Shown here piece after piece: positions 60,746 to 64,000 of a stretch of DNA of 64,000 nucleotides. The position numbers and the translations under genes are program-made. The notes under the pieces were generated by a model. That model was not told where the DNA came from, did not search any database, and saw only the letters and a list, made by a program, of their open reading frames with translations. Origin of the DNA: Botrimarina mediterranea (GTDB lineage Bacteria > Planctomycetota > Planctomycetia > Pirellulales > Lacipirellulaceae); the NCBI RefSeq assembly GCF_007753265.1, contig NZ_CP036349.1, positions 1,149,363-1,213,362 of the forward strand, given 5' to 3'. Position 1 is the first letter of the stretch, and each line of letters begins with the position of its first letter.

Positions 60746-62302
60746 TCACATCTCCACCGGGATCTCGACCCCGTCGAGGAAGCTCGCTAGCGAGCGGCTG
60801 CGGTACGGCTGCTGGAGCTTGCGGACGGCCTTCGACTCGATCTGGCGGACCCGTTCGCGGGTCACCGAGAAGATCTTGCCCACCTCTTCCAGGGTATAGC
60901 TGTAGCCGTCCGTGAGGCCGTAACGCAGCTTGATGATCTCCCGTTCGCGGTAGGTCAGCTCGCTCATCACGTCGTCGAGCCGCTCCTTGAGCATCTCTTG
61001 ATTGGCGTCGTAAAGCGGGTCGTCGTCGCGGTGCTCTTCGAGGAACTCGCCGAAGTAGTTGTCCTCGGCGTCACCGACCGGCTGGTCGAGCGACAACGGC
61101 TGGCGGGTCATCTTGAGGATGCAGGCGGCGTCGTCGAGGGTCATCTTGAGCATGTCGGCGATCTCCTCGGCCGACGGCTCGCGGCCGTGGAGCTGCACGA
61201 ACTGCGCGGTCGCCGAGCGGACCTTGCTCATCGTATCAATCATGTGAACCGGAAGCCGAATGGTGCGGCTCTGGTCGGCGATCGCTCGGGTGATCGCTTG
61301 GCGGATCCACCACGTCGCGTAGGTGCTGAACTTGTAGCCGCGGGCGTGCTCGAACTTGTCGACCGCCCGCATCAGGCCCGTGTTGCCTTCCTGGATCAGG
61401 TCGAGGAACGACAGGCCACGGTTGCGGTAACGCTTGGCGATCGACACCACTAGCCGCAGATTGGCGGCCGACAGGCGACGCTTCGCCGCGTCGTAGCGCT
61501 CGCGGCGCTCCTTGGTGCGGGCGACCAGGTGGGCCAGCGTCTGCGGGCTCTCCTGGGTCACCCGCATCAGGTAGCGTAGCTCATGCCGCAGCTCTTCGGC
61601 GTGGGTCTCGTCGAGCAGCTTCTCCGGCTCGGCCAGTTGCTGCTTGATGGTCGCCATGCGGTGGCCGATCTCGTGCAGCTGGTCCATCAGCGGCAGCAGC
61701 CGCTGGAGACGCAGATTGAGCTCCTCGACCAGGCGGATGATCTTGTTGCGACGGATGATGAGCCGGCGCCAAGCGGCGACACGCTCTTTCTGCGGACGAC
61801 GCGAATCGACCGCCACGAGGAAGTCGCCCGGGTTCTTCTCCATCAGGGCGTTGACGGTCGCCAAGTTCGGGGCGAGCCGCTGCATGACCCGCTTCTTCTC
61901 GACCGTGTTGGTGACCGAGATCTCGATCGTCCGGTCGAGACGCAGCTCTTTGCGGTGGACCTTCTCCAAGAGGTCGATCGCGCCGCGGAGGATGAAGTCG
62001 TTGCACAGCAGGGTGCGACGGAACGACGTGCGGGTCTTCTCGATCGACTTGGCCGACGAGACCTCTTCGTCCCGATTGAGCATCGGGATCTCGCCCATCT
62101 GCATCAGGTACATCCGCACCGGATCATCGACGTGCGACTCGCCCGGATCGTCCTCGTGCTCGCTGCCCGAGGCGATGGTTGAGCCGTTACGTTTCACGTC
62201 GTCATCCATAGGGCGTTTGGCGAGGGGCTTGGCGAGGGACTTGGGGGGGGCGGCTTTGGCCGACTTCCGTTGAGGACGCTGGGTGCGGGGCACGGCAAAC
62301 AC
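60746..62302 (-). CDS. rpoD: Primary-type RNA polymerase sigma factor
   Basis: 518 residues from GTG 5' end 62302, or 487 from the ATG with 5' end 62209 (MDDDVKRNG). Regions visible: 1.2 ([23 protein letters not shown]), a large non-conserved insert with helical, Arg-rich sequence (about 85-250), 2.1-2.4 ([53 protein letters not shown]), 3 ([20 protein letters not shown]), and 4.2 ([20 protein letters not shown]). The region 2.3-2.4 aromatic cluster for melting is intact. It could be the housekeeping sigma-70 or a paralogue; the short 1.1 region is typical of this phylum. Confidence 0.9.
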   Translation of the reverse strand: MFAVPRTQRPQRKSAKAAPPKSLAKPLAKRPMDDDVKRNGSTIASGSEHEDDPGESHVDDPVRMYLMQMGEIPMLNRDEEVSSAKSIEKTRTSFRRTLLCNDFILRGAIDLLEKVHRKELRLDRTIEISVTNTVEKKRVMQRLAPNLATVNALMEKNPGDFLVAVDSRRPQKERVAAWRRLIIRRNKIIRLVEELNLRLQRLLPLMDQLHEIGHRMATIKQQLAEPEKLLDETHAEELRHELRYLMRVTQESPQTLAHLVARTKERRERYDAAKRRLSAANLRLVVSIAKRYRNRGLSFLDLIQEGNTGLMRAVDKFEHARGYKFSTYATWWIRQAITRAIADQSRTIRLPVHMIDTMSKVRSATAQFVQLHGREPSAEEIADMLKMTLDDAACILKMTRQPLSLDQPVGDAEDNYFGEFLEEHRDDDPLYDANQEMLKERLDDVMSELTYREREIIKLRYGLTDGYSYTLEEVGKIFSVTRERVRQIESKAVRKLQQPYRSRSLASFLDGVEIPVEM

Positions 62303-62558
62303 TCGCGGTGAAGAGGCGTTGACGAGGGGGCCTGTCCGTCGGACGGGCCAGTGCTGTGACGCCCCGAAGAAGCACGCGGCAGGCCAAGGCCCGCGGCGGC
62401 GAGCCGCAACGCTTCAACAACCTCCTTGCTACCAAGGACTTACGCATGCCGCTACAGTTTGGTTTGGGAGTCGCCGAAGACGCCGACGTCGCGGAAAAGC
62501 GGCGAAAACGGCCCCCGATGTTGCAAACCGTCAACACCCGCCACCCGCTGTACGCCCG

Positions 62559-63461
62559 ATGACCACCCCGCTAGCCGACGCCGCACTGCTTGCCGCTGGG
62601 GCGTCCGCAGGGGGTGTCCTCGATCCGACCGACGAGTCGGTGGACGCGGCCTATCTCGACCTCCGGGAGGATTCGCAGGATGTCGCCCTCTACAAAATCC
62701 GGCAGGTTGGCGTTGCGTTCGGTCCGAGGCTTTACCTTCAGGAACGGTTGCGGTTAGTGATTGCTTGCGGCGAGCTTCCCCCTCACCTTCCTGCTGCGGC
62801 GCTGGCGGAGAAGTTTTCCGTTCATCCCGAGGGCGGAGGACCGATGATCGCCACCGTCCACGGCGAAAACCTTTGGGACCGCCTCGAAGAATTGATGGTG
62901 GCGGGCTGCGAATTTCGCAACGCTTCTAGCGGGCTGCCTTTGCATGAAGACGAATGGCCACACACTGCATGGGCGCCTGCCGGTCCCGCTGTCGTCGCTA
63001 AAGCATTCGTCGCAGGCGCTAGAGTGGTCATCGCGAGATTTGTCACGCCCGATGCGGTATCTGCCGCCCTTGCCGCTGCTGAAATGGGGTTGCCGGTCGC
63101 GGAGCAGCCGACGGGGGACGTTCTGCTGAAGTTCAGCACTGGCGTAGAACTAAGGGTTGTGCTTCCTTTGGAGGTGAACGCCGATTGGTTCGAAAATCGA
63201 TTACCAGAAGACGTTCGAGCTAGATGCACGCTTGAGCAAACAACCGATGCGCGACTGCTGACGATTGTGTCAGCCGAAGATGATTGGTCGCTCTTCGAGA
63301 TCGCAAGACGTATCACACTTGCCGCGCCTGCGGGCACGTTGCGACATCCGCTGTACGATCAGGTCGTTTGGAAGTTCGAAGAAAGCCGGTTCGCTATTCC
63401 CGCCGAGTTGCTTGAGTTCGGTTACGACCTCCGCCCCGCAGCGGAATGGCTGGAAGGTTAG
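62559..63461 (+). CDS. Hypothetical protein with atypical codon use
   Basis: 300 residues from ATG 62559; readings that start further up overlap the sigma gene. No signal or membrane helix. It is made of strands and helices (ALYKIRQVGVAFGPRLYLQE, TVHGENLWDRLEELMVAGCEF, GDVLLKFSTGVELRVVLPLE), ending VWKFEESRFAIPAELLEFGY. No catalytic motif is recognised. Codons such as TTA, AGA and CGA are commoner than in neighbours (around 63180-63290), hinting at foreign origin or weak selection. It is divergent from the sigma gene across 256 bases. Confidence 0.7.
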   Translation: MTTPLADAALLAAGASAGGVLDPTDESVDAAYLDLREDSQDVALYKIRQVGVAFGPRLYLQERLRLVIACGELPPHLPAAALAEKFSVHPEGGGPMIATVHGENLWDRLEELMVAGCEFRNASSGLPLHEDEWPHTAWAPAGPAVVAKAFVAGARVVIARFVTPDAVSAALAAAEMGLPVAEQPTGDVLLKFSTGVELRVVLPLEVNADWFENRLPEDVRARCTLEQTTDARLLTIVSAEDDWSLFEIARRITLAAPAGTLRHPLYDQVVWKFEESRFAIPAELLEFGYDLRPAAEWLEG

Positions 63462-63596
63462 CCGGTTCGCGCTACCCTCCCCGGGCTGACGCCACGGGGC
63501 TCGCACAGAGCGTAAACTCGCAGGTGGCGTAAAATCGAGGCAACGCCCGCCCTTCGCTCCCCTCGTCCCCCGCCCCTAACCCCTCGTCCCTCCCCC

Positions 63597-64000
63597 ATGA
63601 TCATGCCCAGCGACGCCGTGGAGCTTCGCATCGATGGCCCCGTCGCCACGGTGCTGCTCAACCGGCCCGACTACGGCAACGCCCTAACGCGGGCCATGAT
63701 GTCCGAGCTGCGCCAGGCGCTCAGCGACCTGCATCTGGAAAAACGCGTCCGCGCGGTGATCCTCACCGGCGCTGGGGAGACGTTCTGCACCGGTCGCGAC
63801 CCCGCCGAGCTCGGCGATAGTGGCGACCTCATTGCCGACCTCGCTCGCTACGGCGAAGAGGCCGAGGAGTACCGCGACCTGCTCGTGGCGATGCTCGAGT
63901 TGCCCAAGCCGTTGATCGCCGCGGTGAATGGCCCCGCCGCTGCCGGCGGCGCGGGGCTGGTGCTCGGCTGCGACGCGGTGGTCGCTTCGGGCCAGGCGAC
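63597..64000 (+). CDS. Enoyl-CoA hydratase/isomerase family protein, 3' end missing
   Basis: 134 residues visible, starting ATG 63597 (MIMPSDAVELRIDGPVATVL); an ATG at 63603 is also possible. The crotonase fold shows ATVLLNRPDYGNALTRAM, then AVILTGAGETFCTGRDPAEL (oxyanion-hole strand), and NGPAAAGGAGLVLGCD (second oxyanion loop). The catalytic Glu positions of hydratase lie in the missing half. Family members hydrate or isomerise enoyl-CoA in fatty-acid or branched-chain breakdown; the specific substrate is not readable. The gene continues past the window. Confidence 0.88.
   Translation, partial: MIMPSDAVELRIDGPVATVLLNRPDYGNALTRAMMSELRQALSDLHLEKRVRAVILTGAGETFCTGRDPAELGDSGDLIADLARYGEEAEEYRDLLVAMLELPKPLIAAVNGPAAAGGAGLVLGCDAVVASGQA

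Noticed and set aside
1-64000. tRNA or rRNA genes
   Set aside because: No GGTTCGA-type T-loop with matching stems or conserved rRNA stretches was seen by eye; a tRNA scan could still find a divergent one.

Overview
The window comes from a GC-rich planctomycete, most likely order Pirellulales (a Lacipirellulaceae-like genome). This is an inference from gene content. The pointers are two formylglycine sulfatases, a PEP-CTERM protein, a large dockerin protein with an LEPR-type N-terminus, two PQQ-like beta-propeller proteins, a redoxin/cytochrome c/copper-monooxygenase/EF-hand fusion, Cys-rich secreted proteins, and a SpoVG carrying a zinc ribbon. I found no rRNA, tRNA, CRISPR array, prophage or complete insertion sequence.

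Layout. 1-13.7 kb: the end of an S1-domain protein, a sulfatase, a lipoprotein, a small protein next to a XerC-type recombinase, a PEP-CTERM protein, a second sulfatase, an NtrC-type sigma-54 activator and a KAP-like membrane NTPase. 13.7-27.9 kb: a Cys-rich exported protein, ScpA, an RNase Z-like hydrolase, an ICMT-type membrane methyltransferase, a TolC-type lipoprotein overlapping a WYL regulator, Tmk, a DUF368 transporter, IspE-SpoVG, CsrA and phosphofructokinase. 28-40.5 kb: the monooxygenase fusion, the dockerin protein, a YjbQ protein, a small P-loop kinase, a sulfotransferase-like/class IV aminotransferase pair, CheX, a QueD-like enzyme, a haloalkane-dehalogenase-like hydrolase and two small conserved proteins. 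40.6-51.3 kb: a TetR-MFP-RND efflux cluster, a degenerate receiver and two beta-propeller proteins. 51.9-64 kb: a tandem-repeat Cys-rich protein, a FliN-type protein, a YhaO/YhaN-like pair, a Gly-rich exported protein, a primary-type sigma factor, an unknown protein and a truncated enoyl-CoA hydratase.

How genes work together. The TetR gene and the efflux operon share near-identical 13-bp palindromes just upstream of each first gene, so one regulator probably controls both. The YhaO/YhaN-like pair probably forms an Mre11-Rad50-type complex, but its phosphoesterase partner has lost most metal-binding motifs. The sulfotransferase-like/aminotransferase pair, and ScpA and IspE-SpoVG, are housekeeping genes. 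The beta-propellers, sulfatases, dockerin and PEP-CTERM proteins belong to the secreted polysaccharide-degrading and cell-surface repertoire.

The most unusual feature is the intergenic DNA. It holds more than a dozen families of long imperfect palindromes, many present two to four times in 64 kb. Several are nested inside one another, several abut or supply stop codons, and one is split by a 264-bp MITE-like element with 23-bp terminal inverted repeats and a 4-bp target duplication. No transposase for any of them lies in the window.
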